In this document: one piece after another, positions 32,588 through 41,423 of the stretch
How the letters are laid out: every line of letters starts with the position of its first letter
How positions within the stretch are numbered: position 1 is the first letter of the stretch
Assembly: GCA_027687465.1 (NCBI GenBank)
Contig: JAQCQR010000021.1
Coordinates: forward strand, 1-41,468
DNA length: 41,468 nucleotides
Source: Coriobacteriaceae bacterium AF08-21
GTDB taxonomy: Bacteria > Actinomycetota > Coriobacteriia > Coriobacteriales > Coriobacteriaceae
Direction: 5' to 3'
Program-made: the position numbers and the translations under genes
The notes under the pieces: model-generated
What the model saw: the letters and a program-made list of their open reading frames with translations, nothing else
Told to the model about the DNA's origin: nothing
The model's database searches: none

Positions 32588-34231
32588 CTACGGCCTATAG
32601 AACATGTTTCCGGCAAAGAACTGTTGCGCCTGCTCGGTGCAGGCGAGCTCGCCGTCGAACATCATCGAGACGGTGTCGGCCACCTGCTCGGCAAAATCGA
32701 GGTCGTGGGTGGCCATGATCACGGTTCCGCCCGCAGCGGCATGGTCGCGCAGGGCCGCAGCGATAATGCGACGGCTCGCAAGGTCGAGACCCTTGGTCGG
32801 CTCATCGAAAAGCAGCAGCTCGGGCCCTATGAGCAGGAGCTTTGCCAGGGCTAACAGCTGGCGCTGACCGCCCGAGAGGTCGTAGGGGTGCCGATCGCCC
32901 AACCCCTCGAGGCCCAACTTTGCGGCGCAGGCGCGAGCCTCATCCTCGCTATAGCCGCAGCGGTCCGCCCACTCCATGAGCTCGTCGCGCACGGTCTCCC
33001 CCACCAGCAGAGCCTTGGGGTTTTGTGGCATGAGCGCCGCGCTCTTTGCGGCCCGCTCGCAGCGGCCGCGCTGCAGCTTAGCCGTTCGGGCCAGAATCGA
33101 GAGCATCGTCGACTTGCCGCAGCCGTTTCCGCCCACAATCGCATACACCGCGCCAGTCGAAAACGCCACATCGAGTCCGCGCAGCACCCAGCCGGACGCC
33201 CGATCGTAGCGAAACCAGCTTCCTGTCAAGGTGGTGGCCGAGCCAGCGTACATTTTTGGGAATATTCTGCATCCACCGGCGCGCGATGACGCCCCCGAGT
33301 CGTCCTGCGGCAGGATTTGCGCCTCAAATTTAGCCGATTTGTCCGTTTTCGGTCCCTTTTTCGCACCCGCAACGTCCGCGTGCGGGTCTAAAGAGCCCTG
33401 CCGGCCACCAGCGATGCTGAAAATTCCGTTTTTTGCACGCCGCGAGCCACCCCACCCTGGCACCTCGCCAGAAAACAGCTCTTCGCGATGCCCCAAGGAG
33501 GCAATGTCGGCCACCTCGCGCACGCGGCCGCCCTCAATCCGATACGCGCACGTCGCATATTCGAGCATCGGGCGCGGCTGGTGCGTTGCCACAACAACCG
33601 TGCAACCCAGCTCGCGGTTCACGCGAAACAGCGCGTGCAGAAAATTTTTCTCGGCAACAGGATCGAGCTGGGACGTGGGCTCGTCGAGCAGCAGCACGCG
33701 CGGGCGCAAGGCCAGCACGGCCGCCAACGACAGCAGCTGCTTGCGTCCGCCCGAAAGTGTATCGGTATCGCGGTGGAGCCAATCCTCCAGCCCAAAGAAA
33801 TAGCTGGTCTCGGCTACGCGACGGCGCATCTCGTCGCGCGACATACCCAGATTTTCCAGGCCAAACGCCATCTCGTGCCACACGGTTTCGCACACGATCT
33901 GGTTCTCGGGATCCTGGAACACATAGCCCACGCGCTCCGCCGATGCCCGCACGTCCATGTCGGCAACGTTCTCGCCCAGCACGCGCGCATCACCAGTGCG
34001 CTCGCCCGCCGGAGCGATCTCGGGCTTGAGCAGCGAGAGTAGCGTCGATTTGCCCGACCCAGTACCACCAACCAGCAGTGCAAACGCACCTTGGGGAACA
34101 GACCAGTCGAGCTCGACGAGTACCGGCGCCTCAGCCCCGGGGTAGGTAAAGCTCAGGCCCCGCACCTCAATCGCAGGCACATCGGAGCCGCACGCCCCGC
34201 CCGTTACCGAGCAGTTATCCAACCGGGTCAT
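32588..34231 (-). CDS. ecfA: Fused double ATPase of ECF transporter
   Basis: This 547-residue protein joins two ABC ATPase domains that are separate in most ECF systems. Domain 1 has GGTGSGKST (55-63), Q-loop FQDPENQ, LSGGRKQ (159-165) and LLLDEPTSQLD (180-190). Domain 2 has GGNGCGKST (367-375), MPQNPKALL, LSGGQRQ (452-458) and LLLFDEPTKGLD (472-483). A linker of about 80 residues (256-335) separates them. It is Gly/Ser/Lys-rich with an odd stretch GPKTDKSAKFEAQILPQDDS and KMYAGS, unlike either domain. Its ATG overlaps the ecfT stop. Both nucleotide sites look intact. Confidence 0.93.
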   Translation of the reverse strand: MTRLDNCSVTGGACGSDVPAIEVRGLSFTYPGAEAPVLVELDWSVPQGAFALLVGGTGSGKSTLLSLLKPEIAPAGERTGDARVLGENVADMDVRASAERVGYVFQDPENQIVCETVWHEMAFGLENLGMSRDEMRRRVAETSYFFGLEDWLHRDTDTLSGGRKQLLSLAAVLALRPRVLLLDEPTSQLDPVAEKNFLHALFRVNRELGCTVVVATHQPRPMLEYATCAYRIEGGRVREVADIASLGHREELFSGEVPGWGGSRRAKNGIFSIAGGRQGSLDPHADVAGAKKGPKTDKSAKFEAQILPQDDSGASSRAGGCRIFPKMYAGSATTLTGSWFRYDRASGWVLRGLDVAFSTGAVYAIVGGNGCGKSTMLSILARTAKLQRGRCERAAKSAALMPQNPKALLVGETVRDELMEWADRCGYSEDEARACAAKLGLEGLGDRHPYDLSGGQRQLLALAKLLLIGPELLLFDEPTKGLDLASRRIIAAALRDHAAAGGTVIMATHDLDFAEQVADTVSMMFDGELACTEQAQQFFAGNMFYRP

Positions 34232-35124
34232 CAGCCAAACCTCTTCTCGTCAATCGCGTGCAGCACACAGGGCAACACCATCCAAGCCGCGTACACAATA
34301 TAGCCAGGCCACGGCGCCGGCACCGAAAGCTGCGGGTAAAACGAATACTGCGTCGTCGCGGTCCACGCCACCGCCACCGCGGCAGCACCAAGCAGCGCGA
34401 GCCCGACCAGCGCGGCAACGTCGCTGCACCCCAGTCGATACCGCGCATACGTCGTACGACGCGTCGCGGCACCCCACCCGCGCGAGCGCATCGCGTCCGC
34501 ACGCTCCAGCGAATCTTCCATGCCCCAGCCCATCAACACGCTCGACGCCCGCAAGCGCGAGCGCACGGGGTCGGCCGGCGCGCGGCCCGGCACATCAATC
34601 GCATCCTGCACCGCCAACACCGTACGACCGCGGCGCAAAAACTGCGGGATAAGCCTCATGCACATCGAGATCATGAGCGCAATCACCGGTGCGGCATTGC
34701 CCAGCAGCGCGAGCACCTTGTCGTATTCGAGCATCGACGCCGCCGCCTCAAACCACAGCACGCTCGCCACAAACAGCCCGCCCATGCACAGGCCGTATAC
34801 CATGCTCTCCAGATACACCGCGCGCATGCCAATACGGAACAGCTCCGTCGAGCCCGAGGCGCTAAACAGCGGATTGAGCACCGCGACGATCAAAATCACC
34901 GGCAGCTGCCAGCGGAGCGCGCCCAGCGTGCGGGCAGCCCCACGCGTCGCAAATCCATACGCCAGCCCGCCCGCAAGTGACAGCGCAATCAGTACCGGCT
35001 GCATCGAGAACATAGTGAGCCCCAGCGTCAGCACTATATAGAGTGCCGGCACAGCCGGATGCGACATCGAGAATGCCGCGACGGGCTCGCCGCCAAACTC
35101 CTCTCGTATGTTGTCCACGGGCAC
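34231..35124 (-). CDS. ecfT: ECF transporter transmembrane (T) component
   Basis: This is a 297-residue membrane protein. Hydrophobic segments fill residues 20-130 (PAVPALYIVLTLGLTMFSMQ) and a coupling helix with the A-R-G signature follows: ERADAMRSRGWGAATRR. That signature contacts the ATPases. A longer frame extends 55 codons upstream, but the GTG at 35124 has GAGGGG six bases before it and leaves room for the divergent glmU promoter. Its stop overlaps the ecfA start. Confidence 0.85.
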   Translation of the reverse strand: MPVDNIREEFGGEPVAAFSMSHPAVPALYIVLTLGLTMFSMQPVLIALSLAGGLAYGFATRGAARTLGALRWQLPVILIVAVLNPLFSASGSTELFRIGMRAVYLESMVYGLCMGGLFVASVLWFEAAASMLEYDKVLALLGNAAPVIALMISMCMRLIPQFLRRGRTVLAVQDAIDVPGRAPADPVRSRLRASSVLMGWGMEDSLERADAMRSRGWGAATRRTTYARYRLGCSDVAALVGLALLGAAAVAVAWTATTQYSFYPQLSVPAPWPGYIVYAAWMVLPCVLHAIDEKRFG

Positions 35125-35317
35125 CCCCGTCCCCTCGCTCAAACAACAGCTCCGCAGCACCGCCAACGCCGCACGTACGCAGTGCAAACGCCACGCCGGC
35201 GGCGCAAGCCTCAACCGCCGCAAACCAATCGTTACGCGCTCATCATATGCCTGCGGTATCATATTGCGCCGTGTATCGTTTCCAAACACACGTCTCTATA
35301 ACGTAACAGGAGATCAC

Positions 35318-36730
35318 ATGGACGCAACCGCAATTATCCTCGCCGCCGGCGAGGGCACCCGCATGAAGTCGAACCACTGCAAGGTTTCGCACAAGATCCT
35401 GGGTAAGCCCATGGTCCAGTGGATCGTCGATGCCACCATCAAGGCCGGCTGCAGCCGCGTCGTGGTCGTCATCGGCAGCCACGCCGACGAGATGCGCGCC
35501 CTCATCGACGGCGCCTACGCCAACAGCGCCACCAAGGTCGAGTGCGTCGAGCAGACCGAGCGTCTGGGCACCGGTCACGCCGTGAAGGTCGCGCTCGAGG
35601 CCTGTGGCATCACGCAAGGCCCCGTCGTGGTGCTCAACGGCGACCTGCCGCTCATCACCGCCGACACCGTCGCCAAGTTCGCGCAAACCGTCGCCACCGG
35701 CGAGCTCGCCTGCACCGTCATGACCATGACCCCGCCCGATCCTTTCGGCTACGGCCGCATCAAGCTGGGCGCCGATGGTCAGATCGAGCGCATCATCGAG
35801 CAGAAGGACTGCACGCCCGAGCAGGCCGCCACGCTGCTGGAGTGCAACGCCGGCTGCTACGCCTTCGACGGCGCGCAGCTCGCCGCCCACATTAACGAGA
35901 TCGGCAACGACAACGCGCAGTCCGAGTACTACCTGCCCGACATGCTCGAAATCCTCAAAGGCCATGGCCAGGCGGTCTCCATCTTTCACTGCGACGACTA
36001 CCGTGATGGCCTGGGCGTCAACAGCCGCATCCAGCTCGCGCAGCTCACTGCCATCGCTCGCGACCGCATCAACGAGCACTGGATGGCCGAGGGCGTCACC
36101 TTCATCGACCCCACGCAGGCCTGGATCGGCCCCGATGCCGTTATCGGCCGCGATACCGTCGTGTGGCCGCAGACGCACCTGATCGGCCACGTCACCGTGG
36201 GCGAGGAGTGCCAGCTCGGTCCCAACAGCCGCCTCACCGACACCACCGTCGGCAGCGGCTGCGTCATCGACGAGACCATCGCCATCGAGGCCGTCATCGA
36301 GAACGGCGTCGACTGCGGCCCGCGCGCCTACCTGCGCCCGGGCACCCACATGCTCGACGGATCCAAGGCCGGCACGCACGTGGAGATCAAGAAGTCCACG
36401 ATCGGCGAGGGCTCAAAGGTGCCGCACCTGTCCTACATCGGCGACACCACCATGGGCTCCGGCGTCAACGTGGGCGCGGGCTCCATCACCTGCAACTACG
36501 ATGGCGTGCACAAGCACAAGACCGTCATCGGCAAGGACGCCTTCATTGGCTCCGACACCATGATGGTCGCGCCCGCCCAGATCGGCGACGGCGCGCTCGT
36601 GGCCGCTGGCTCCGTCATCACCGAGCCGGTCCCGGCAGACGCGCTCGGTCTGGGCCGCGCCCGTCAGGTAAATATTGAGGGCTGGGCCGCCGATTACCGC
36701 CGCCGCCTGCACGAGGACGACGAGGTATAA
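35318..36730 (+). CDS. glmU: Bifunctional GlmU (UDP-GlcNAc synthesis)
   Basis: This 470-residue enzyme acetylates glucosamine-1-phosphate and then transfers UMP to make UDP-N-acetylglucosamine for the cell wall. The N-terminal uridyltransferase has ILAAGEGTRMKS (7-18), ERLGTGHAV and VLNGDLPLI. The C-terminal left-handed beta-helix has hexapeptide repeats from about 255. Its acetyltransferase residues lie in RAYLRPGTHM and ITCNYDGVHKHKT. AGGAG sets the ATG at 35318 over an upstream in-frame start. A terminator follows. Confidence 0.96.
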   Translation: MDATAIILAAGEGTRMKSNHCKVSHKILGKPMVQWIVDATIKAGCSRVVVVIGSHADEMRALIDGAYANSATKVECVEQTERLGTGHAVKVALEACGITQGPVVVLNGDLPLITADTVAKFAQTVATGELACTVMTMTPPDPFGYGRIKLGADGQIERIIEQKDCTPEQAATLLECNAGCYAFDGAQLAAHINEIGNDNAQSEYYLPDMLEILKGHGQAVSIFHCDDYRDGLGVNSRIQLAQLTAIARDRINEHWMAEGVTFIDPTQAWIGPDAVIGRDTVVWPQTHLIGHVTVGEECQLGPNSRLTDTTVGSGCVIDETIAIEAVIENGVDCGPRAYLRPGTHMLDGSKAGTHVEIKKSTIGEGSKVPHLSYIGDTTMGSGVNVGAGSITCNYDGVHKHKTVIGKDAFIGSDTMMVAPAQIGDGALVAAGSVITEPVPADALGLGRARQVNIEGWAADYRRRLHEDDEV

Positions 36731-36747
36731 CGTTTTACCAAGCATCT

Positions 36748-36781
36748 AAGGAGCTGTTCCCATGGGGACGGCTCCTTTTTC
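36748..36781 (+). terminator. Terminator after glmU
   Basis: AAGGAGC (36748-36754) pairs with GCTCCTT (36771-36777), with an inner GTTCCC/GGGAC stem and TTTTT. It is 18 bases past the stop. Confidence 0.9.
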
Positions 36782-36924
36782 TATGCTGACCTGCGCGACC
36801 GGAATGAGTGGTCGGTTCGTGTCCGTTGACGGTAAAGACGTTATCAAGACCCGATTAACCCCGCCGCGCGGTTACAATGCAAAAAGGCATCTATATGGCA
36901 TTCGATGTATAAAGGAGAAGGGTA

Positions 36925-37911
36925 ATGCCGATTAATGATCCCGAGAAGTCGGAGAATATGCGCAAGTCCATCCGCGTGTATTCCGGTTCCTCCAACCGTC
37001 CCCTCGCTCAGAAGATCGCTGAGTACCTTGGGGTCGAGCTTTCGGGCCTTACGCTAAAGCAGTTCGCCAATGGTGAGATTTACGCCCGCTACGACGAGAC
37101 CGTCCGCGGCGCCGACGTCTTCCTGATTCAGTCCGTGGCCGGCGGCAACGTCAACGACATGCTCATGGAGCTGCTCATCGCCACCGACGCTGCCAAGCGC
37201 GCATCCGCCCGCTCCATCACCGCCGTCATCACCCACTACGGCTATGCCCGCCAGGACCGCAAGGCCGGCCCGCGCGAGCCCATCACCGCCCGCCTCGTCG
37301 CCAACCTGCTCGAGCGCGCCGGCGTCAACCGCATCATCACCCTCGACCTGCACCAGGGCCAGATCCAGGGCTTCTTCGATATCCCGGTTAACCACCTGTC
37401 CGCACTGCCGCTGTTTGGCCAGTACTACAACGACATGCACTTCGACACCGACAACCTGGTTGTCGTCTCCCCCGACGTGGGTCGTGCCAAAGCCGCCAAG
37501 AAGCTGTCCGACATGCTCGGCTGCAGCCTCGCCATCGCCCACAAGGGCCGTCCGCGCCACAACGCCGCCGAGGTCATGGGCATCATCGGTGATATCAAGG
37601 GCAAGACCTGCATCATCAATGACGACATGATCGACACCGCTGGCACCCTGTGCGCCAACGTCAAGGAGCTCAAGGCCATGGGCGCCGGCGACATCTACGT
37701 GTGCGCCACCCACGGCATCTTCTCCGGCCCGGCCATCGAGCGCCTGAACGACGCCCCCATCGTCGAGTGCGTCGTCACCGACGCCATCCCCGTCGAGGTC
37801 GGCGGCAAGATCAAGACCATCTCGGTCGCCGAGGAGTTCGCTCAGGCCATTTCCGCCGTTTACCACGAGGAGCCCGTCTCCACGCTCGTCGGCGGCGACT
37901 TCGCACTGTAG
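36925..37911 (+). CDS. prs: Ribose-phosphate pyrophosphokinase
   Basis: This 328-residue enzyme makes PRPP from ribose-5-phosphate and ATP for nucleotide, histidine and tryptophan synthesis. Visible motifs: ETVRGADVFLIQS, HYGYARQDRKAGPREPITAR (ATP flexible loop), TLDLHQGQIQGFFDIPV (metal-binding DLH) and the PRPP loop INDDMIDTAGTL. AAAGGAG precedes the ATG. It lies between glmU and pth, a common actinobacterial arrangement. The 5' region has a TACAAT box at 36873-36878. Confidence 0.97.
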   Translation: MPINDPEKSENMRKSIRVYSGSSNRPLAQKIAEYLGVELSGLTLKQFANGEIYARYDETVRGADVFLIQSVAGGNVNDMLMELLIATDAAKRASARSITAVITHYGYARQDRKAGPREPITARLVANLLERAGVNRIITLDLHQGQIQGFFDIPVNHLSALPLFGQYYNDMHFDTDNLVVVSPDVGRAKAAKKLSDMLGCSLAIAHKGRPRHNAAEVMGIIGDIKGKTCIINDDMIDTAGTLCANVKELKAMGAGDIYVCATHGIFSGPAIERLNDAPIVECVVTDAIPVEVGGKIKTISVAEEFAQAISAVYHEEPVSTLVGGDFAL

Positions 37912-37939
37912 TCGCATCGTCCTTGCAACCCGGCGCATC

Positions 37940-38017
37940 GCCGTCGGAACAGAAGAAACCCCCGCGCTCTCCCTTGCTTCGCAAAGGTCGCGCGGGGGTT
38001 TCTTCTGTTCCGACGGC
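37940..38017. repeat. 28-bp perfect inverted repeat between prs and pth
   Basis: The arms 37940-37967 and 37990-38017 are perfect complements over 28 bases (left arm begins GCCGTCGGAACAG). A 22-base loop lies between them, itself containing CTTGC/GCAAAG. The stem is far longer than a normal terminator and has no T-run outside it, so it may be a mobile palindromic repeat as well as a transcription barrier. Confidence 0.85.
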
Positions 38018-38135
38018 TCGCTCTGCCGCGGCCGCGCTTTTGTCTGGTGGGATTTCGCTGAAACGAAGTCTCGCCTTCGGCGGGCGTGGTAGCCTTTGTC
38101 GTTGATTGAACTATTTGTGTAACGAAGGGACAAAT

Positions 38136-38765
38136 ATGGCAGCTGCACAGCCGCTTAAGATTCGTATGGTTGCCGGACTTGGCAATCCAGGCGAGGAATA
38201 TGCCGAGACCCGCCACAACGCCGGTTTTAAGGCAATCGACGAGCTGGCGCGTCAGGCCGGCGTCACGTACTGGAAAAACCAGGCCGGCGCCGAGGTCGCG
38301 CTCATCAATATCAACGATGCCGAGGAAGAGGGCGGCAAGCGCCAGATTGTGCTGGTCAAGCCGCAGTCGTACATGAACACCTCGGGCGGCCCCATCTCCA
38401 AGCTCTGCCGCGAGTACAAGATCAAAGCCGAGGAGCTGCTCGTCATCCACGACGAGCTCGATATTCCCGCCGGCGACGTGCGTGTTAAGGTGGGCGGCGG
38501 CCATGCTGGCCACAACGGTCTGCGCTCCATCATCGACAAGATGGGCAGCCGCGACTTCAGCCGCATCCGCACCGGCATCGGCAACCCTCCCGGCAAGATG
38601 GCCGTCGCCGACTACGTGCTTAAGCAGCTGCGCGCCCGCGAGGCCGAGGATTTCCAGGACACCTGTGCCCGCGCGGCCGACGCCGCCGGCCTGGCGATCG
38701 TGCACGGCGTGGTCTATGCCCGCGACCACGTCAACGGTGCCGCCTCCGCCAACGGCAAGCACTAA
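38136..38765 (+). CDS. pth: Peptidyl-tRNA hydrolase
   Basis: This 209-residue enzyme releases peptides from dropped-off peptidyl-tRNA. Motifs: VAGLGNPGEEYAETRHNAGF (catalytic H27), VKPQSYMNTSG, VIHDELDIPAGDVRVKVGGG, GHNGLRSI, and RIRTGIGNPPG. GAAGGGA sets the ATG at 38136. The start is 118 bases after the prs/pth palindrome. An inverted-repeat element follows. Confidence 0.96.
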   Translation: MAAAQPLKIRMVAGLGNPGEEYAETRHNAGFKAIDELARQAGVTYWKNQAGAEVALININDAEEEGGKRQIVLVKPQSYMNTSGGPISKLCREYKIKAEELLVIHDELDIPAGDVRVKVGGGHAGHNGLRSIIDKMGSRDFSRIRTGIGNPPGKMAVADYVLKQLRAREAEDFQDTCARAADAAGLAIVHGVVYARDHVNGAASANGKH

Positions 38766-38776
38766 AACCTATCATT

Positions 38777-38954
38777 TAGGGGCAGGTTTTTTGGCAGGTT
38801 TTACCTGCGGAAACGCCCCAGTTGCGGCATCACGATAAACCGCGCGCCGCCATACACGCATAGCGCCCCAAAGGGGGCCGGCCTCATCACAACCCGAGGC
38901 CGGCCCCCTTTGCTGTTTTACCTGATAAAACTGACCAAAATAAACCTGCCCCTA
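38777..38954. repeat. MITE-like inverted-repeat element after pth
   Basis: The ends are perfect 13-base inverted copies, TAGGGGCAGGTTT (38777-38789) and AAACCTGCCCCTA (38942-38954). They extend imperfectly to about 30 bases on each side. The interior (about 120 bases) has no gene and contains a 16-bp hairpin at 38870-38911. The 370-base gap between pth and nfnA is largely this. Confidence 0.55.
38870..38916 (+). terminator. 16-bp terminator between pth and nfnA
   Basis: The perfect 16-base arms 38870-38885 and 38896-38911 (AAAGGGGGCCGGCCTC) have a 10-base loop and are followed by GCTGTTTT. Confidence 0.8.
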
Positions 38955-39026
38955 TTCGGCAGGACGAAGTGGATAAGCCCTTTTCCCAACCGCCGAAGAC
39001 ACACGTAAACAGCATGTCCATGAGGG

Positions 39027-39032
39027 TATAAT
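39027..39032 (+). promoter_or_regulatory. -10 box of nfnAB
   Basis: A perfect TATAAT lies 106 bases before nfnA. The -35 region (around 39005-39010) is poor, so an activator or an alternative upstream element is possible. Confidence 0.45.
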
Positions 39033-39137
39033 TTGCACCGTATGTCTGCACAACGCCTGTGCGCGTACGGTTTTACTCGGGCTACCGTCCATTTCCGTGG
39101 AGGCACGGTTCGGCGGCCCTAACAAGAGAGGGGTTCT

Positions 39138-39977
39138 ATGTATAAGATCCTGGAGAAGACGCAGTTCTCTGAGAAGGTGTTCAAGTTCCGCATCGAGGCG
39201 CCTGCAATCGCCAAGCATGCGCACGCTGGACAGTTCCTCATGGTTCGTGCCAACGAGACGGGCGAGCGCGTCCCGTTTACCCTGGCCGGCTGGAACGGTG
39301 ACGAGGGCTGGGTCGAGTTCATCTTCATGGTGATCGGCAAGACCACCGAGATGCTTTCCACCTACGAGGCCGGCGAGTCGCTGCGCGACGTCGTGGGCCC
39401 GCTGGGCGTTCCCACCGAGATGGCCGAGGGCCCCTGCGCCGTCATTGGCGGCGGCGTCGGCCTGGCAATTGCCTTCCCGGTCGCCAAGCACCTGGTCGAG
39501 ACCGGCCACGAGGTGCACGCCATCATGGGCGCCCGCACCAAGGACCTCCTGCTCATGGAGGACCAGTTCCGCGAGCTCCTCGACGAGGACCACATCCACA
39601 TCACCACTGACGACGGCTCCTACGGCGAGCAGGGCGTTGTCACCGCTCCGCTGGAGCGCCTGCTGCAGGACAAGGCCGTGAGCCAGGTCTTCTGCGTCGG
39701 CCCCGTTCCGATGATGAAGTTCTCGACCCTCACCGCCCAGAAGTACGACACCCCCATCACCGCGTCGCTCAACCCCATCATGGTTGACGGCACCGGTATG
39801 TGCGGCTGCTGCCGCGTCGAGGTGGGCGGCGTGACCAAGTTCGCTTGCGTCGACGGCCCCGACTTCGATGCCACCCTGGTCGACTGGGATGACCTTCGTG
39901 CCCGCCAGGCCGCTTACCGTTCCGAAGAGGGCGAGTCCCTCAAGGCCTATGAGGAAAAGAGCTGCGCATGCCACTAG
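39138..39977 (+). CDS. nfnA: NfnA-type FAD/NAD-binding subunit
   Basis: This 279-residue protein is of the ferredoxin-NADP reductase type. An FAD-binding barrel comes first, with the R-V-P-F-T-L flavin motif (ERVPFTLAGW). The NAD domain follows, with CAVIGGGVGLAIAFPVAKHL and VFCVGPVPMMKF. The C-terminal [2Fe-2S] site has cysteines in DGTGMCGCCRVEVGG and KFACVDGPDFD. In Nfn it takes electrons from NADH. GAGAGGGG precedes the ATG. It overlaps nfnB by 10 bases, so the two are made in a fixed ratio. A sulfide dehydrogenase beta subunit is the closest alternative. Confidence 0.9.
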   Translation: MYKILEKTQFSEKVFKFRIEAPAIAKHAHAGQFLMVRANETGERVPFTLAGWNGDEGWVEFIFMVIGKTTEMLSTYEAGESLRDVVGPLGVPTEMAEGPCAVIGGGVGLAIAFPVAKHLVETGHEVHAIMGARTKDLLLMEDQFRELLDEDHIHITTDDGSYGEQGVVTAPLERLLQDKAVSQVFCVGPVPMMKFSTLTAQKYDTPITASLNPIMVDGTGMCGCCRVEVGGVTKFACVDGPDFDATLVDWDDLRARQAAYRSEEGESLKAYEEKSCACH

Positions 39978-41377
39978 TTAACGGTCGTTTCGTTGCCGAT
40001 ATGAAGTCGCCCCGCACCCCCGATAACGAGGAGCCGGCTGCCGAGCGCGCCTGCGACTTCCGCCCCGTCGACAAGGGCTTCACCGAGGAGATGGCGCTGG
40101 CCGAGGCCGAGCGCTGCCTCAACTGCAAGAAGCCGTTCTGTGTTGAGGGTTGCCCCGTCAACATCAACATCCCCCGCTTTATCGAGCAGATCCGCGCGAA
40201 GGACTTCGGCGGCGCCCTCGATACCATCCGCGAGGACTCCATGCTTCCCGCCATCTGCGGCCGCGTCTGCCCGCAGGAGAACCAGTGCGAGGGCAAGTGC
40301 ATCCGTGGCAAGAAGTCCGAGCCCGTGGCCATCGGCCAGCTCGAGCGCTTCCTGGGTGACCGCCCCGAGCTCGCCTCCACGCCCAAGATGGCCCCCAAGA
40401 ACGGCAAGAAGGTCGCCGTCGTCGGTTCCGGCCCGTCCGGCATCACCTGCGCCGGCGAGCTCGCCCGCAACGGCTTTGACGTCACCGTCTTCGAGGCTTT
40501 CTTCACCGGCGGCGGCGTGCTGGTCTACGGCATCCCCGAGTTCCGTCTGCCCAAGGCAGTCGTCAAGCGCGAGATTGACGGCCTGGAGGACATGGGCGTC
40601 AAGTTTGAGTACAACTCCGTCGTGGGCAACATGGCCACGGCCGAGGAGCTGTTCGAGCAGGGCTTCGACGCCATCTACGTGGCGACCGGCGCTGGCCTGC
40701 CCAAGTTCCTCAACGTCCCCGGCGAGAACCTGCCCAACGTCTTCTTCGCTAACGAGTACCTCACCCGCGTGAACCTGATGAAGGCCAACAAGTTCCCCGA
40801 GTACGACACCCCCACCAAGCACGGCAAGAACGTCGTCGTCTTTGGTGGCGGCAACGTGGCTATGGACGCCGTCCGTACCGCCAAGCGCCTGGGTGCCGAG
40901 CACGCCATCATCGCCTACCGTCGTACCGAGGACGAGATGCCCTGCCGTCGCGCCGAGCTGCACCACGCCAAGGCCGAGGGCGTCGAGGTTCTGCCGCTCG
41001 TCTCCCCGCTCGAGTTTGTCGCTGGCGAGGACGGCTCCGTGTGCGCCGTCAAGGTCCAGAAGATGGAGCTCGGCGAGCCTGACGAGTCCGGCCGTCGTCG
41101 CCCGGTGCCCATCGAGGGCGCCATCGAGGAGATCCCCTGCGACGTCGCGATCTCGGCTATCGGCACCAACGCCAACCCCTTCGCTGCCAAGATCGGCGGC
41201 AAGATGGAGCTCAACAAGTGGGGCTACATCGTTGCCGACGAGGAGACCGGCCAGACCACCGATCCCCGCATCTGGGCCGGCGGCGACATCGTCACTGGTG
41301 CCGCTACGGTCATTCTGGCGATGGGCGCCGGCAAGAAGGCCGCCGCTTCCATCACCAAGAGCCTGCTGGGCGAGTAA
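39968..41377 (+). CDS. nfnB: NfnB / glutamate-synthase-like flavoprotein subunit
   Basis: This 469-residue protein is related to the glutamate synthase small subunit. Its N-terminal iron-sulfur region has C50, C53, C58, C62 and C97, C101, C107, C111, the pattern for two [4Fe-4S] clusters. FAD-binding VVGSGPSGITCA and NADP-binding VFGGGNVAMDAVRTAKR follow, then the GGDIVTGAATVILAMGAGKK end. With NfnA it would form the electron-bifurcating NADH-dependent ferredoxin:NADP+ oxidoreductase, linking reduced ferredoxin and NADH to NADP. No large glutamate synthase subunit lies nearby, favouring Nfn. Confidence 0.9.
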   Translation: MPLVNGRFVADMKSPRTPDNEEPAAERACDFRPVDKGFTEEMALAEAERCLNCKKPFCVEGCPVNINIPRFIEQIRAKDFGGALDTIREDSMLPAICGRVCPQENQCEGKCIRGKKSEPVAIGQLERFLGDRPELASTPKMAPKNGKKVAVVGSGPSGITCAGELARNGFDVTVFEAFFTGGGVLVYGIPEFRLPKAVVKREIDGLEDMGVKFEYNSVVGNMATAEELFEQGFDAIYVATGAGLPKFLNVPGENLPNVFFANEYLTRVNLMKANKFPEYDTPTKHGKNVVVFGGGNVAMDAVRTAKRLGAEHAIIAYRRTEDEMPCRRAELHHAKAEGVEVLPLVSPLEFVAGEDGSVCAVKVQKMELGEPDESGRRRPVPIEGAIEEIPCDVAISAIGTNANPFAAKIGGKMELNKWGYIVADEETGQTTDPRIWAGGDIVTGAATVILAMGAGKKAAASITKSLLGE

Positions 41378-41423
41378 TCACCTGCAGTGCTAGCCATCAA
41401 ACGGCAAAGTCCCCGTCGAGCAC

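Noticed and set aside
35125..35289. 55-codon N-terminal extension of EcfT
   Set aside because: Arg/Cys-rich and unlike EcfT; GTG 35124 has GAGGGG six bases before it.
39968..41377. Glutamate synthase small subunit (gltD)
   Set aside because: No large gltB subunit nearby, and the overlapping partner is an FAD/[2Fe-2S] NfnA-type protein, so Nfn is preferred.
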